NCBI GenBank assembly: GCA_945862235.1
Contig: CAMAYU010000009.1
Coordinates: 1-64,000 of the forward strand
Reading direction: 5' to 3'
Length of the DNA: 64,000 nt
Origin: Schlesneria paludicola DSM 18645
GTDB taxonomy: Bacteria > Planctomycetota > Planctomycetia > Planctomycetales > Planctomycetaceae
This document shows, one piece after another, positions 53,853 through 63,431 of the stretch (positions within the stretch are counted from its first letter, which is position 1; each line of letters starts with the position of its first letter). The position numbers were made by a program, and so were the translations under genes. The notes under the pieces were generated by a model. The model saw only the letters and a program-made list of their open reading frames with translations. It was not told the origin of the DNA and did not search any database.

Positions 53853-53897
53853 CCCACTGTCCACTCCCCACTGGCTCCTACTTCCTGACTTTCCACC

Positions 53898-56800
53898 ATG
53901 CCGTTGCTGAAACTTCAATACCCTGACGGTTCCGAGCAGGAGCGCGAATTGTCTCGCTCGCAGCCGCTGTCGATCGGTCGTCAATCGTTCAACGATGTCT
54001 GCGTTGCTGAGGACGGCGTCGGGGCGATGCACTGCCGGATCAGTTGGAACAAGACGGCGTTCGAGGTAACGGCGGCCACGGCCTCGGGAGTCGATGTCAA
54101 CGGGACATCGGTCGCGCGGGCGACCCTTCAGTCAGGCGATACCCTCCGTATCGGCAGCCTCGATCTGGTCTATCTCGACTCCCAAGCTGGGTACACGGAC
54201 GACGAAGACTCCGGGATTCGCTTCAAGGTGGTGGAGCAGGCGGCTCGCGCGAAAGCGGACTTGCCGTTGAAGCTGGTGCCGCCGATCCCCGAACCGAAGT
54301 CGAGCAGTCGCGCCGACAAACCGAAGCGACCGCCCGAGCTGCCCATCGAGCCGCCTCCCAAACCTGTCGAAGACATGTCGCTGTTCATGGGTGCGGTCTA
54401 TACGGAATCGCAGGCACTCCCCGTCGCGGCGTTTGATGATGAGGACGATGACGACGACTCAAGCCAACGCACGCTGTCCCGATCATCGAGGTCTTCGTCC
54501 AACGATTTATCGTCGAAGAAAGGTTCTCCGGTGTTGTCGGTCCCGACCGGACGCCGACGGCCGGGTGAGCAGGATATTTTCACGTCGCCCCTCTTCATGG
54601 GTTTGAGTATTGGCGGCGTGGTGCTGCTCCTCGTGACCGGGATCTTCTGGTTCCTGATGGCGCGCGAGCAAACCTCGCGGTTGTTTGCCCAAGCGCAGAG
54701 CGAACTGGCCAACGGACAACCGGTTCAGGCCGCAGCCTCTTTCGAGGCCTTCGTGAAGACTTATCCGCGACACGCGCTGCGGCGTCAGGTTGATCGTGGG
54801 CTGGACCAAGCCCTCGTGCAGAAGGAAACGACGGGAGCCGCCCCGGCGTGGAAGAAGGGTCTCGAGCAGCTACAGAAACTGATCTCGAACCACCGCGCGG
54901 AATCCGACTTTGCCGAGCTGCACCCGGTGCTGTTCAAGCTTTCGGAAGAGATCGCGATCGGTGCGGCGCAGACCGCCGAATCGGCGCGCGATGCGCAACT
55001 GCTCATCGTCTCGGACGAAGCTCGTTCGCTGATGGAGCGGTACGCCGATCCCACCAACCCGCCGACGGCGACGCTCGCTCGCATCAAGACGGCAAAGGAC
55101 TCCGCTGAGAACGCGATTGGCAAACAAAACACGTTTGACTCGGCAATGACGGCGGTTGAAACGGCGCTCGCCAACAAACAGCCGATCGTCGCGCTGGCTG
55201 AGCGTGAGAAGCTCGTCCGGCGGTTCGCCGACTACGCCAACTTGAAGCGGGTGAAAACTGCGTTGCAGAAGTCACTCGATCTGGAGCGGTCGGTCATTGC
55301 GACCGACGAAACCGAACGAGCCGCTGAAACGAATGAGGAAGAATCGGCGCTGGCCTCCCCTGCTCTGGGACTGTTCCATACGCGGTCGCGCACGGAAGAA
55401 GTCTCTGCCGGTCGCGTCGCTTATGCCGTGGCCAAGGACAGTTGTTACGCGGTCGATACGGTGACGGGCGAACTCGTCTGGCGGCGCGTCATCGGTCTGG
55501 ATGCTCCGTTCTTTCCGTTGCTTGCCAAAGCGACTCAGCCCTCGTTGCTGCTGTACGACGCGCGGCGGCAGTCACTCCTGTGCTGTCAGCCCACCTCGGG
55601 GAAACTGATCTGGCGACTGAAGCTTGATGGCCGGCCGCGTTCGGCTCCGCTAGTGCATGAAGGTCAAATCTATCTTCCGACCGACGACCGCGCGTTGTGC
55701 CGAGTCGATCTCGATTCGGGACGACTCACCGCGAAAGTGGTGTTCTCGCAGAACGTGCTCGGTCCACCGGCCCTCTCTCACGATGGTGGCCATCTGCTGA
55801 TGGCGGGCGAGCTGGCGATGATCTATGCGCTGACGATGCGACCGCTGGGCGCGGCGGCGATGACGTTCACCGATCACGCGGCCGGAGCGATCACCGCGCC
55901 GCCGTTGTCGATGGGAAAGCTGCTGCTGCTGTGCGACAACGATCAGGCCGACAGCACACGGCTGCGAGTTTGGAACGCGGAACAGCCCGCCGCGCCCCTC
56001 GTGGAATTGACCGGCGAGCACATGACCGGCGCGCGGGTGTCAGGCTCCGTGCGCGAACCGGCCGTCTTGCGCGGCAACCAACTGGTCGTCCCCTCGAGCA
56101 ACGAACATCTCGCCGCGTTCTCGGTCACGGATGAAGCGGGTCGCGCGGGACTGGCTCCCGTCGCGCAGTACCGCGTGAAGGGCGGATACGGGGGACCGAT
56201 GTTCGTGGCCCTCGGTCCCGATCGACAATTCTGGGCGGCCAGTTCCGCGTTTCGTCGGTTTGAAATCGGAGCCGACACGATTCGGATGGACCAGAACTCG
56301 CAATCGCCGGGAATCGCCTCGCAGCCGTTGCAGTCTGTCGGCGAGCAGTTCTTCGTCGGTCGCAAGGCTCCGTTCCACGATGCCACGACGTTCTCGGCCG
56401 TTGATCGCGAACGGATGACCAGCCCGTGGCGCACGGTTGTCGGGGCCGAGCCATTGGAACTCGTGGCGGCTCGCGGCGCTGGGGGGTCGGTCGCCGTGAG
56501 CGAAGCGGGTCAGACCGTGTTGCTCGGGCCAAACCGCTTGAAGCAGGGTGGCTTCGATTTGAAAGCGGCCACGGAATTGGAGCTGCCGGCCGGAGTGAAA
56601 CAGCCGCTGCGCGCGAGTCGTCTGCACGATGGCCGGATCGCTGTCGCCGCGTCGGGAGAGACCACTCACGTTTGGATCGTGAACGGTTCGGGACAAGCCG
56701 ACGCGCTGTTCAAGCTGGGGAACGAGGATGTGGTGGAAGCCAACCCAGTGTTGTTCGATGACGGTCTCGTCGTGCCGTTAATCGGGCGTTTGAAACTGCT

Positions 56801-57461
56801 GCCACTCGGTTCCAACAAAAAAGCCGTGCAGGATTGGCTCGCACCGCAGGGCGAACAGCCCGCGCCGCACTGGCGGTTCTTGACGCGACTCGACGGCAAC
56901 GAGTTAATTGCGTGCGATGAGACCGGCCTGCTGACTCGCATCCAACTCCGCGCGACTGACGTGCCACATCTGGCCGGAGCATCGAAGCTGCAACTGGCGC
57001 AACCGGTGGACGTGGCTCCCGGCCTGCGCGGCGAAGCGTTCTTCGTCGCGGATGCCTCGGGCGCTGTGAGGCAACTCAACGCACGCTCGTTCGACATCGA
57101 CGGGCAGCGGACGTTTGAGTCACCCGTGCGCGGTGTCTGGTCGGTCGGTGAATCGCTGCTCGTCTGGTCTGGTGACGAGAAGCTGCATGCGGTCACACCC
57201 GGTCGAGAGTTGCCGGAACGCTGGTCGCTCGCGCTGACGAACCGCCGCCCGGCCGGAGCGCCGGTCGAATGGTCGGGGCGCATCTGGGTGGCGTGTCGCG
57301 ATGGCTTGGTCGTCGCGCTCGAACCGGCGACGGGGGTTGAGTCGCAACGGATCGAGCTGCCGCAAACACTGAGTCTCGGCCTGCGCGTGATCGGCGACGA
57401 CCTGTTCGCGGTGGCGTGTGATGGCTCGCTGTATCGCCTCTTGGCAAAGGGGCAGCCATGA
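53898..57461 (+). CDS. FHA domain - TM - helical repeat - PQQ-like beta-propeller protein
   Basis: FHA: LSIGRQSFNDVCVAEDGVGAMHCRISWNKTAFEV..; TM FMGLSIGGVVLLLVTGIFWFLMA; propeller units VAKDSCYAVDTVTGELVWRRVIG, LLCCQPTSGKLIWRLKLDGRPRSAPLV. Confidence 0.85.
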   Translation: MPLLKLQYPDGSEQERELSRSQPLSIGRQSFNDVCVAEDGVGAMHCRISWNKTAFEVTAATASGVDVNGTSVARATLQSGDTLRIGSLDLVYLDSQAGYTDDEDSGIRFKVVEQAARAKADLPLKLVPPIPEPKSSSRADKPKRPPELPIEPPPKPVEDMSLFMGAVYTESQALPVAAFDDEDDDDDSSQRTLSRSSRSSSNDLSSKKGSPVLSVPTGRRRPGEQDIFTSPLFMGLSIGGVVLLLVTGIFWFLMAREQTSRLFAQAQSELANGQPVQAAASFEAFVKTYPRHALRRQVDRGLDQALVQKETTGAAPAWKKGLEQLQKLISNHRAESDFAELHPVLFKLSEEIAIGAAQTAESARDAQLLIVSDEARSLMERYADPTNPPTATLARIKTAKDSAENAIGKQNTFDSAMTAVETALANKQPIVALAEREKLVRRFADYANLKRVKTALQKSLDLERSVIATDETERAAETNEEESALASPALGLFHTRSRTEEVSAGRVAYAVAKDSCYAVDTVTGELVWRRVIGLDAPFFPLLAKATQPSLLLYDARRQSLLCCQPTSGKLIWRLKLDGRPRSAPLVHEGQIYLPTDDRALCRVDLDSGRLTAKVVFSQNVLGPPALSHDGGHLLMAGELAMIYALTMRPLGAAAMTFTDHAAGAITAPPLSMGKLLLLCDNDQADSTRLRVWNAEQPAAPLVELTGEHMTGARVSGSVREPAVLRGNQLVVPSSNEHLAAFSVTDEAGRAGLAPVAQYRVKGGYGGPMFVALGPDRQFWAASSAFRRFEIGADTIRMDQNSQSPGIASQPLQSVGEQFFVGRKAPFHDATTFSAVDRERMTSPWRTVVGAEPLELVAARGAGGSVAVSEAGQTVLLGPNRLKQGGFDLKAATELELPAGVKQPLRASRLHDGRIAVAASGETTHVWIVNGSGQADALFKLGNEDVVEANPVLFDDGLVVPLIGRLKLLPLGSNKKAVQDWLAPQGEQPAPHWRFLTRLDGNELIACDETGLLTRIQLRATDVPHLAGASKLQLAQPVDVAPGLRGEAFFVADASGAVRQLNARSFDIDGQRTFESPVRGVWSVGESLLVWSGDEKLHAVTPGRELPERWSLALTNRRPAGAPVEWSGRIWVACRDGLVVALEPATGVESQRIELPQTLSLGLRVIGDDLFAVACDGSLYRLLAKGQP

Positions 57462-60400
57462 ACGAACGAAGCGAAGTTCAGAGAGGCCGAGTGATGTGTG
57501 GCTGGGGTCGACGTTTCGCCGCCCCCAGACGCGAGTGCGATCCCGTGTTAAGGCGTGTCGGCGATCACTGGGGGCCGCGAAGCGCAGATCCCAGCCACAC
57601 AGCGCTCAGCCTGACGCGACACTTCGTGGGCGTCGCGGTACTCGTGATGGGCCTCTTGGCTTCTGCCCGCTTCGCATTCGCTCAAGCATCCAAGGAAGAC
57701 GTTCCGCCGCCGAAGTACAGCGAGATGGTGTTGCCGTCGGGCGAAGACCTGTTGCGCGGCAAGCCGTTCGATTGGATCGTGCTGCGGACGGAAGACGTGC
57801 TGGTGGTTGAGCCGACTTCACCTCGCCCCGATCCGCTGGGACGGCTCACGCTGCGACACAAGCAAGCGGAAGTGGTTTATTTCCGCGCGTTGAAGTACCG
57901 ACCCGCGCGGATGGCTGAGGCCGATCAACTCTTGCAACGCGACCGGGGCGCAGACGCCGACAAAGTGCGAGCCGCCGTGGAGGTGCCGCTGGCTGCCGCT
58001 CGCAACCGAATGCAGGATTGTCAGGCGGCTCTACAAAAGTTGGCGGTCACGTTGCTCGATGACAGCGTCGATCCCGACTATGTGCTGGAGACACGATTCA
58101 TTCAGAGGATCGTGCATTACGAAGACTTGGTGCTGCGGCGCGTCGAGCAACTGGTCGCCGAGGGTCGCGTGTCGCTCGCTTACGACCTGATGCTGCTCGT
58201 GGGACGACGGCATCGCGACAACAACGCCCGCATCAAGGAAGAGTTGGAAGAGGATGAGGCGACCACCGCCTCCAACATCGCGGACCTGACGACTCGCCGC
58301 CAGGAGTTGCGCGACGAGCGCGAAGCCTTGAGAAAACTTCCCGCCTCCAAACGGACGGCCGGGTCGAAGAAGCGAGAATCGGATATCGATAACGGCATCG
58401 ATTCGTTCACGAAGGAGTCGAAGGAGTGGGAGGAAGACTTGGTGGCGATCCGCAAGAAACTGCGATTCGCTCGGCCGAAAGACTTCCCCAAACCGGACCC
58501 ACTTCAAAAGGACGACATCCTCTTTCCCTCGTGGCCGAAGTTTGACGAGACCTATGTGAAGTTGGTCTTGAAGGATGCCGAGTTACAAGCGGCTCGCAAC
58601 GACTTCGACGGCGCGTGGCGATTGCTCGAAGAGATTTGGAAACCGGGAGGGGTTGTCATTGGGTTGTCGGTTCAGATGGGGAGCGTCGTCGATCGCTTGG
58701 TCGGGCCGCTCGTCCAACGACAGGACTACCGGCAGGCCCGTCATTACATCAACCGCTTGGCCGCACTCGAACCGGAACATGCGACCGTTCAGAAATGGCG
58801 GGGACCGTTGATCGGACAGGCGAACGCGGCGATCGGTGACGCCCGCGCAGCAGCCTCGCGCGGTGAGGCTGCTGCCGCCGTGCAGAGCATCGAACGAGCC
58901 GCGCGCATCTGGCCCGAGTCACCCGGTTTGAAAGAGGCTCATCGCGAACTGACCGATCGACATCAAAGTGTGCGCGTTGGTGTGCTGCGAGTGGCAAACA
59001 CCGTCGCGAGTGGCCCGTTTCCGACTGCCGCCGAGGAACGGGCGCGATTGCTGATGACTCAAACGCTGTTCGAGCCGACGCGGATCGGCGAGCAGGGCGT
59101 GCGGTATCGCTCGTCCTACTTCGAGGCGTGGGAGCCGGCCGACTTGGGACGCGAGATCAAGTTCACACTCAAACTGCGGCGAGCCGATTGGGAGTCACGG
59201 GGACTCGTCACGTCGGCCGATGTTCAGTCGGAGCTGGCCGTGCGACTCGACCCGCAGCGGCCGAGTTTCGACGAACGGTTGGCAGGCTTCGTCGCAGGCA
59301 TCTCCGTACAAAGTCCGTCCGAGTTCACTGTGCGCTTTCACCGATTGCCGCTCCGCTTGGAGTCGCTCTGGCAATTCCCGGTCGCGGTGCAGCGGGGGTC
59401 GCTCTCGTTGAACGAAGACTTGTTGCCCGGCAACTTGTTGCGAGAGTCGGTATCCACACCAACCCGCAGCGTGAGCAAGGACGCCCCTCAGCAGGACTTA
59501 CCAGCGCCCGCCGCGCCACCGAGCGAGCGCGGTCTCGACGATCCCGCCGATGCGACTCGCCCCGATTCCATCGCCCCCGCAGCGCCGCCTTCTGTGCCGC
59601 TGCCTCCCCCTACGTCATCTCCGATCGCACCCTCCTTCGTCGCGTCGTCACTCGTCACGATCCCGGCAGAATTGGGGCGTCAACGATTCACACGTGTCTC
59701 CGCCAACGAGCACCAAGCCGTCTTTCATCGCGCGCGGCCACAGCCCGCTTCCACGCGGCTGCGTCACGTCAACGAAGTCGTCGAGGTGAAGTACGACTCG
59801 TGGGAAAAGTCGCTGCAAGGACTGCTGCGCGGGGAAGTGACGCTGCTCCCCACCGTGGACCTGCGGGACTTGAAGGGACTTCAAGACGACGGCCGGTTCT
59901 TCGTGATGCAGTACGCCCTGCCCCAGTCTCACTTCCTGATGTTTCAGTCGAAGACCGCCGCGCTGCGCGATGGTCAGTTGCGGCGAGCCATCCTGCACAC
60001 GGTGCCACGCGAGCGGCTGCTGCGCGAGGTCGTGCTGAAGGACGCCCCCGCGTCACACGGACGACTTGTCACCGGTCCGTTCGCCTCGTCGAGCTACGGT
60101 TACAACCGTTTGCTTAAGCCGCCCGCCTACGATCCACAGCTCGCCGCCGCACTGGCTCAAACGGCGAAGAAGCAACTCGGTGGAACACTTCCCCCGTTGC
60201 GGTTGCTCTGCCCCGATGACCCCGTTTTGCGCGAGGCGGCGCGCGCGATGATCGCTGAATGGAAGCGGGTCGGGCTGACCGTCACTCTCGTCGAAGATGC
60301 CGCACCGGATGCAGCTCTCACGCGAGACGACTGGGACATCTGTTATCGCACCGCGCGGTTCGTGGAGCCGATCGCGGACATCTGGCCGCTGCTGACTCTG

Positions 60401-60682
60401 CAAACGGAAGCCCGCGTTGCCGCGTTGCAGCCGCTGCCGGAACGGACGCGCCGCACGCTCTTGGAACTCGAACGAACTATCGACTGGACGACCGCGACCG
60501 CGTTGCTCCACCGGTTGCTCGGCGACCTGCTGACCGAGGCGCGTTACGTCCCGCTGTGGGAAGTGGATGAGTACCTCGTCACCCGCAAACATCTCATCGG
60601 GCTTCCGCCGCGCCCGATGCACACGTACGACGACATCGAACGCTGGACGCTGCAATCGTGGTATCCGCAGGACGCGCCGTGA
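57458..60682 (+). CDS. Secreted protein with N-terminal helical/coiled-coil region fused to family-5 (oligopeptide-type) solute-binding domain
   Basis: ATGA overlap with FHA gene; signal-like HFVGVAVLVMGLLASARFAFAQ; SBP part TQTLFEPTRIGEQGVRYRSSYFEAWEPADLGREIKFTLKLRRADWESRGLVTSADVQ...LRRAILHTVPRERLLREVV...TGPFASSSYGYN. Confidence 0.75.
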   Translation: MNERSEVQRGRVMCGWGRRFAAPRRECDPVLRRVGDHWGPRSADPSHTALSLTRHFVGVAVLVMGLLASARFAFAQASKEDVPPPKYSEMVLPSGEDLLRGKPFDWIVLRTEDVLVVEPTSPRPDPLGRLTLRHKQAEVVYFRALKYRPARMAEADQLLQRDRGADADKVRAAVEVPLAAARNRMQDCQAALQKLAVTLLDDSVDPDYVLETRFIQRIVHYEDLVLRRVEQLVAEGRVSLAYDLMLLVGRRHRDNNARIKEELEEDEATTASNIADLTTRRQELRDEREALRKLPASKRTAGSKKRESDIDNGIDSFTKESKEWEEDLVAIRKKLRFARPKDFPKPDPLQKDDILFPSWPKFDETYVKLVLKDAELQAARNDFDGAWRLLEEIWKPGGVVIGLSVQMGSVVDRLVGPLVQRQDYRQARHYINRLAALEPEHATVQKWRGPLIGQANAAIGDARAAASRGEAAAAVQSIERAARIWPESPGLKEAHRELTDRHQSVRVGVLRVANTVASGPFPTAAEERARLLMTQTLFEPTRIGEQGVRYRSSYFEAWEPADLGREIKFTLKLRRADWESRGLVTSADVQSELAVRLDPQRPSFDERLAGFVAGISVQSPSEFTVRFHRLPLRLESLWQFPVAVQRGSLSLNEDLLPGNLLRESVSTPTRSVSKDAPQQDLPAPAAPPSERGLDDPADATRPDSIAPAAPPSVPLPPPTSSPIAPSFVASSLVTIPAELGRQRFTRVSANEHQAVFHRARPQPASTRLRHVNEVVEVKYDSWEKSLQGLLRGEVTLLPTVDLRDLKGLQDDGRFFVMQYALPQSHFLMFQSKTAALRDGQLRRAILHTVPRERLLREVVLKDAPASHGRLVTGPFASSSYGYNRLLKPPAYDPQLAAALAQTAKKQLGGTLPPLRLLCPDDPVLREAARAMIAEWKRVGLTVTLVEDAAPDAALTRDDWDICYRTARFVEPIADIWPLLTLQTEARVAALQPLPERTRRTLLELERTIDWTTATALLHRLLGDLLTEARYVPLWEVDEYLVTRKHLIGLPPRPMHTYDDIERWTLQSWYPQDAP
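57484..57600. repeat. Palindrome inside the 5' end of the SBP-5 ORF
   Basis: GTGGCTGGGGTCGACGTTTCGCCGCCCCCAG...CTGGGGGCCGCGAAGCGCAGATCCCAGCCAC; same family as 8785-8867. Confidence 0.75.
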
Positions 60683-60746
60683 TCGAGTTCGGCGTCAGTT
60701 TGAGTGCCACAGTGCGAGCGAAGCCGTGAGAGGGAGTGAGAGAACC

Positions 60747-62351
60747 GTGAGTCGAAGTCGTTTCCTAAACAGTGCCGGGACGGGAACCGTAGTCCGGACT
60801 ACGGTCTCCGCTCATGACGACACTGCGAACCGATGCCCCGCACTTCAACCTCGCACTCACATCTCGCTCCTCGCCCTGCTGGTCGGGCTGATGTTGTTCG
60901 GTGCGACACCCGTCTCCGCCGCAGATCCCTCCGCCGAGCTACCCGTCGATGTGCGGCCCTATCGTGTCCGGTTGGCGATCGCGTTTGATGCGCCGCAGCT
61001 TTCGGAAGCGGCTCAGCGAGAAATGCTTCTTGCCACGGAGCAGGCGGCGCGGCGGTGTGTTGGTTCCATGTGGCAGTTGCGTGTGGAGTCTTTACCGTGG
61101 CTGCAACCGGTCAGTGCGGCGGGACTGTCGCGACTCAAAGTGGCCGAATTGGTCGAGCGTGCCGATCCGCAGGAACTGCCCGGTGAACCGGTGGAGGTTT
61201 GGTTTGTGGCCACCGTTCAAGCGGCTCGGCCCGGCTATCGGGTCGAGGTGCGAGCGTGGCAGCCAGAGATTCAACTTGCGCTGGCCAGTGTCGGCGAGCG
61301 CGTGGTCGATCCGCGCGACGTTCCGCTCGCCATTCTGAAGTTGAGTTGGCAGACGTTTCGCCCGGTCGGTGTCGTGGAAGGAGTGGACGGGCACACGGTG
61401 CAAGTTCGACTGCGTGCGGGGGCGCTCACTGCACCCGATGTCCGCTTCGCGCTGGCTCAACCGAAGGACATCTTCGTTCCGTCGATCGCCGTTCGCAGTC
61501 GCGAGAATCGAGTCGAGAGATTGTTGCCGATTCCGTGGACGTATCTCACCGCGACCGAGGTTTCCGGCTCATTGATGACGGCCAACGTCGGAAGTGGCCT
61601 TCGTTCGCCGATCAGTGCCAAGCAGCGCGGACGCAATGAGACGATCGTCGTGGCCGTGCGTCCACAGCAGCAGGTCACACGATTGGAACTGGCCACGCAA
61701 ACCAAGCCGTCGCTCCCGTTGGTCGCGCATCGCATCGAACTGTGGAGTTCACCCGCGACGCCGGTTCAAGACGATCCCGTCGCGCGGTTGGAGACACTCG
61801 TGGGAGAGTTGCTGACTGACCGACGTGGCCTCGTGACGATCGCCGTGGATCGCGAACGACCGCTCGTGTGGCTGTTCGCCTACAGCGGGCAATACCTGCT
61901 GGCACGAGTCCCCTTCGTCCCCGGAGTGGCTTCTCAGGTGAGACTCGAAGTTCCCGATGACTCCACCAGACTGGCGGCGGAAGCCGACGTGCAAATGCTT
62001 CAAGGGCAGCTCATCGACGCGGTCGCCGTTCGTAATACTCAGATCGGACTGATTCGAGCGGCCGCCAAGCAGCGAGACTGGAAAGAGCAGGAGTCCAGAC
62101 TGGCGGGACTCGCCAAGCTGGATGATGCCCAATCGTTTCTTGACCGCCTCGCCGCAGTGCGCGTCCCGGCGGTGAACGCCGCGAAGTCGCGCAAGGACAA
62201 GACCGGCGAGGCTCGGATCAACCGCCTCTGCGACGAAATGGCCACGCTGATCCGGCAGTACCTGAGCGAAGACCGAATCAAACAGCTCAACGAAGAAGCG
62301 ACGGAACTTCGCAAGGCCGATGCCGAAGCGGAGGAGAAGGAAAAGGGATGA
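60747..62351 (+). CDS. Secreted hypothetical protein; start uncertain
   Basis: THISLLALLVGLMLFGATPVSAADPSAELPVDVRPYRVRLAIAFDAPQLSEAAQREMLLATEQAARR...; candidate GTG start at 60747, ORF open from 60567. Confidence 0.6.
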   Translation: MSRSRFLNSAGTGTVVRTTVSAHDDTANRCPALQPRTHISLLALLVGLMLFGATPVSAADPSAELPVDVRPYRVRLAIAFDAPQLSEAAQREMLLATEQAARRCVGSMWQLRVESLPWLQPVSAAGLSRLKVAELVERADPQELPGEPVEVWFVATVQAARPGYRVEVRAWQPEIQLALASVGERVVDPRDVPLAILKLSWQTFRPVGVVEGVDGHTVQVRLRAGALTAPDVRFALAQPKDIFVPSIAVRSRENRVERLLPIPWTYLTATEVSGSLMTANVGSGLRSPISAKQRGRNETIVVAVRPQQQVTRLELATQTKPSLPLVAHRIELWSSPATPVQDDPVARLETLVGELLTDRRGLVTIAVDRERPLVWLFAYSGQYLLARVPFVPGVASQVRLEVPDDSTRLAAEADVQMLQGQLIDAVAVRNTQIGLIRAAAKQRDWKEQESRLAGLAKLDDAQSFLDRLAAVRVPAVNAAKSRKDKTGEARINRLCDEMATLIRQYLSEDRIKQLNEEATELRKADAEAEEKEKG

Positions 62352-62463
62352 GGTCTGGCTAAACCTCGCGCGGCGCGAGAGGAGAGGCTGGCAAGCCGAC
62401 GTACGAGAGGTCAGACCGTCGAACTCATGGTCGAACAGCTTGAGATTGCGGAGTTGTTCAAAT

Positions 62464-62532
62464 CTAGCCCGACGCGCAAGCGAGGGCTTCACCTTCATCG
62501 AATGCCCAGCCCTCGCTTGCGCGTCGGGCTAG
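62464..62532. repeat. Second 'TAGCCCGACGCGCAAGCGAGGGCT' palindrome
   Basis: CTAGCCCGACGCGCAAGCGAGGGCT...AGCCCTCGCTTGCGCGTCGGGCTAG between convergent genes; loop resembles that at 53765. Confidence 0.88.
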
Positions 62533-62543
62533 TTTTGAGAAGC

Positions 62544-63203
62544 TCACTCACCACTCTTCGTATCGAATGCCGCGCGGAATCCGGCGCTGTTGTTGACGTA
62601 GAGTTGGTACGTCGCGGCGAGTCGCTGTCGTTGAGCCTCGCTGAGTTCCTTCAACTGCCGGGCGGGACAGCCTGCCCAAAGCGTGTGCGGCGGAACGTGA
62701 GTCCCTTCCATCACGACGGCACCGGCGGCAATGAGTGCCCCCGCGCCGATCACGCAGCGGCTGAGAACTGTGGCGGAGATGCCAATCAACGCGCCGTCTC
62801 CCACGGTCGAACCATGAACGATCGCGCGGTGCCCGAGCGTGACGCGATCTCCAAGAATGCACGGATAGCCGTGATCGACGTGCAGGATCGAGCCGTCCTG
62901 CACGTTGGTCTCTTCACCGACCTCGATCCACTCGAAGTCGCCTCGCAAAACGCAGCCAAACCAAATCGAACTGCGCGCCTTCAAGCGGACTCGGCCCATC
63001 ACGATCGCGCCGGGTGCGACGAACGCCGTGGAGTCGATCACGGGGCGGGAATGAATCGCCCGCCAGTCCCAGTGAGAGTCGGGGTACGGTACCAGTGGCT
63101 CGGGTGGGAGCGACTCGCCGAGCAGCGGCCAGTCTCGCAGAAGAGTCTCGCGGTCGGTCGATACCGAGTCCACGTTGCGCGATGCTTCTGGCACGCTCTC
63201 CAT
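62544..63203 (-). CDS. Gamma-carbonic anhydrase-like hexapeptide-repeat protein
   Basis: AFVAPGAIVMGRVRLKARSSIWFGCVLRGDFEWIEVGEETNVQDGSILHVDHGYPCILGDRVTLGHRAIVHGSTVGDGALIGISATVLSRCVIGAGALIAAGAVV. Confidence 0.93.
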   Translation of the reverse strand: MESVPEASRNVDSVSTDRETLLRDWPLLGESLPPEPLVPYPDSHWDWRAIHSRPVIDSTAFVAPGAIVMGRVRLKARSSIWFGCVLRGDFEWIEVGEETNVQDGSILHVDHGYPCILGDRVTLGHRAIVHGSTVGDGALIGISATVLSRCVIGAGALIAAGAVVMEGTHVPPHTLWAGCPARQLKELSEAQRQRLAATYQLYVNNSAGFRAAFDTKSGE

Positions 63204-63258
63204 TTTGAAAGTCCTTCTTATCGGGTCGCGATTGAGTGGTGGCGGCGTTTGATCGGAG

Positions 63259-63404
63259 CGTAGGGTAAGCGTCTCGCTTGCCAGCCAGTTCCGTTAGTCA
63301 TTCGGCATCGTGCCAATCCGCCTGTCGCCAACGGGGGGTTCAATGGCCCGACTCTAATCTCAATATCTCAAGAGTCGATGGGCAAGCGAGGCGCTTACCC
63401 TACG
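63259..63404. repeat. 'CGTAGGGTAAGCGTCTCGCTTGCC' palindrome with long loop
   Basis: CGTAGGGTAAGCGTCTCGCTTGCC...GGCAAGCGAGGCGCTTACCCTACG. Confidence 0.8.
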
Positions 63405-63431
63405 GGCATTCGAGTGCTGTTCGCGGCGGAT

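Noticed and set aside
59128-60117. 329-aa plus-strand ORF
   Set aside because: Alternate frame within the SBP-5 gene; Arg/Ala-rich, no domain.
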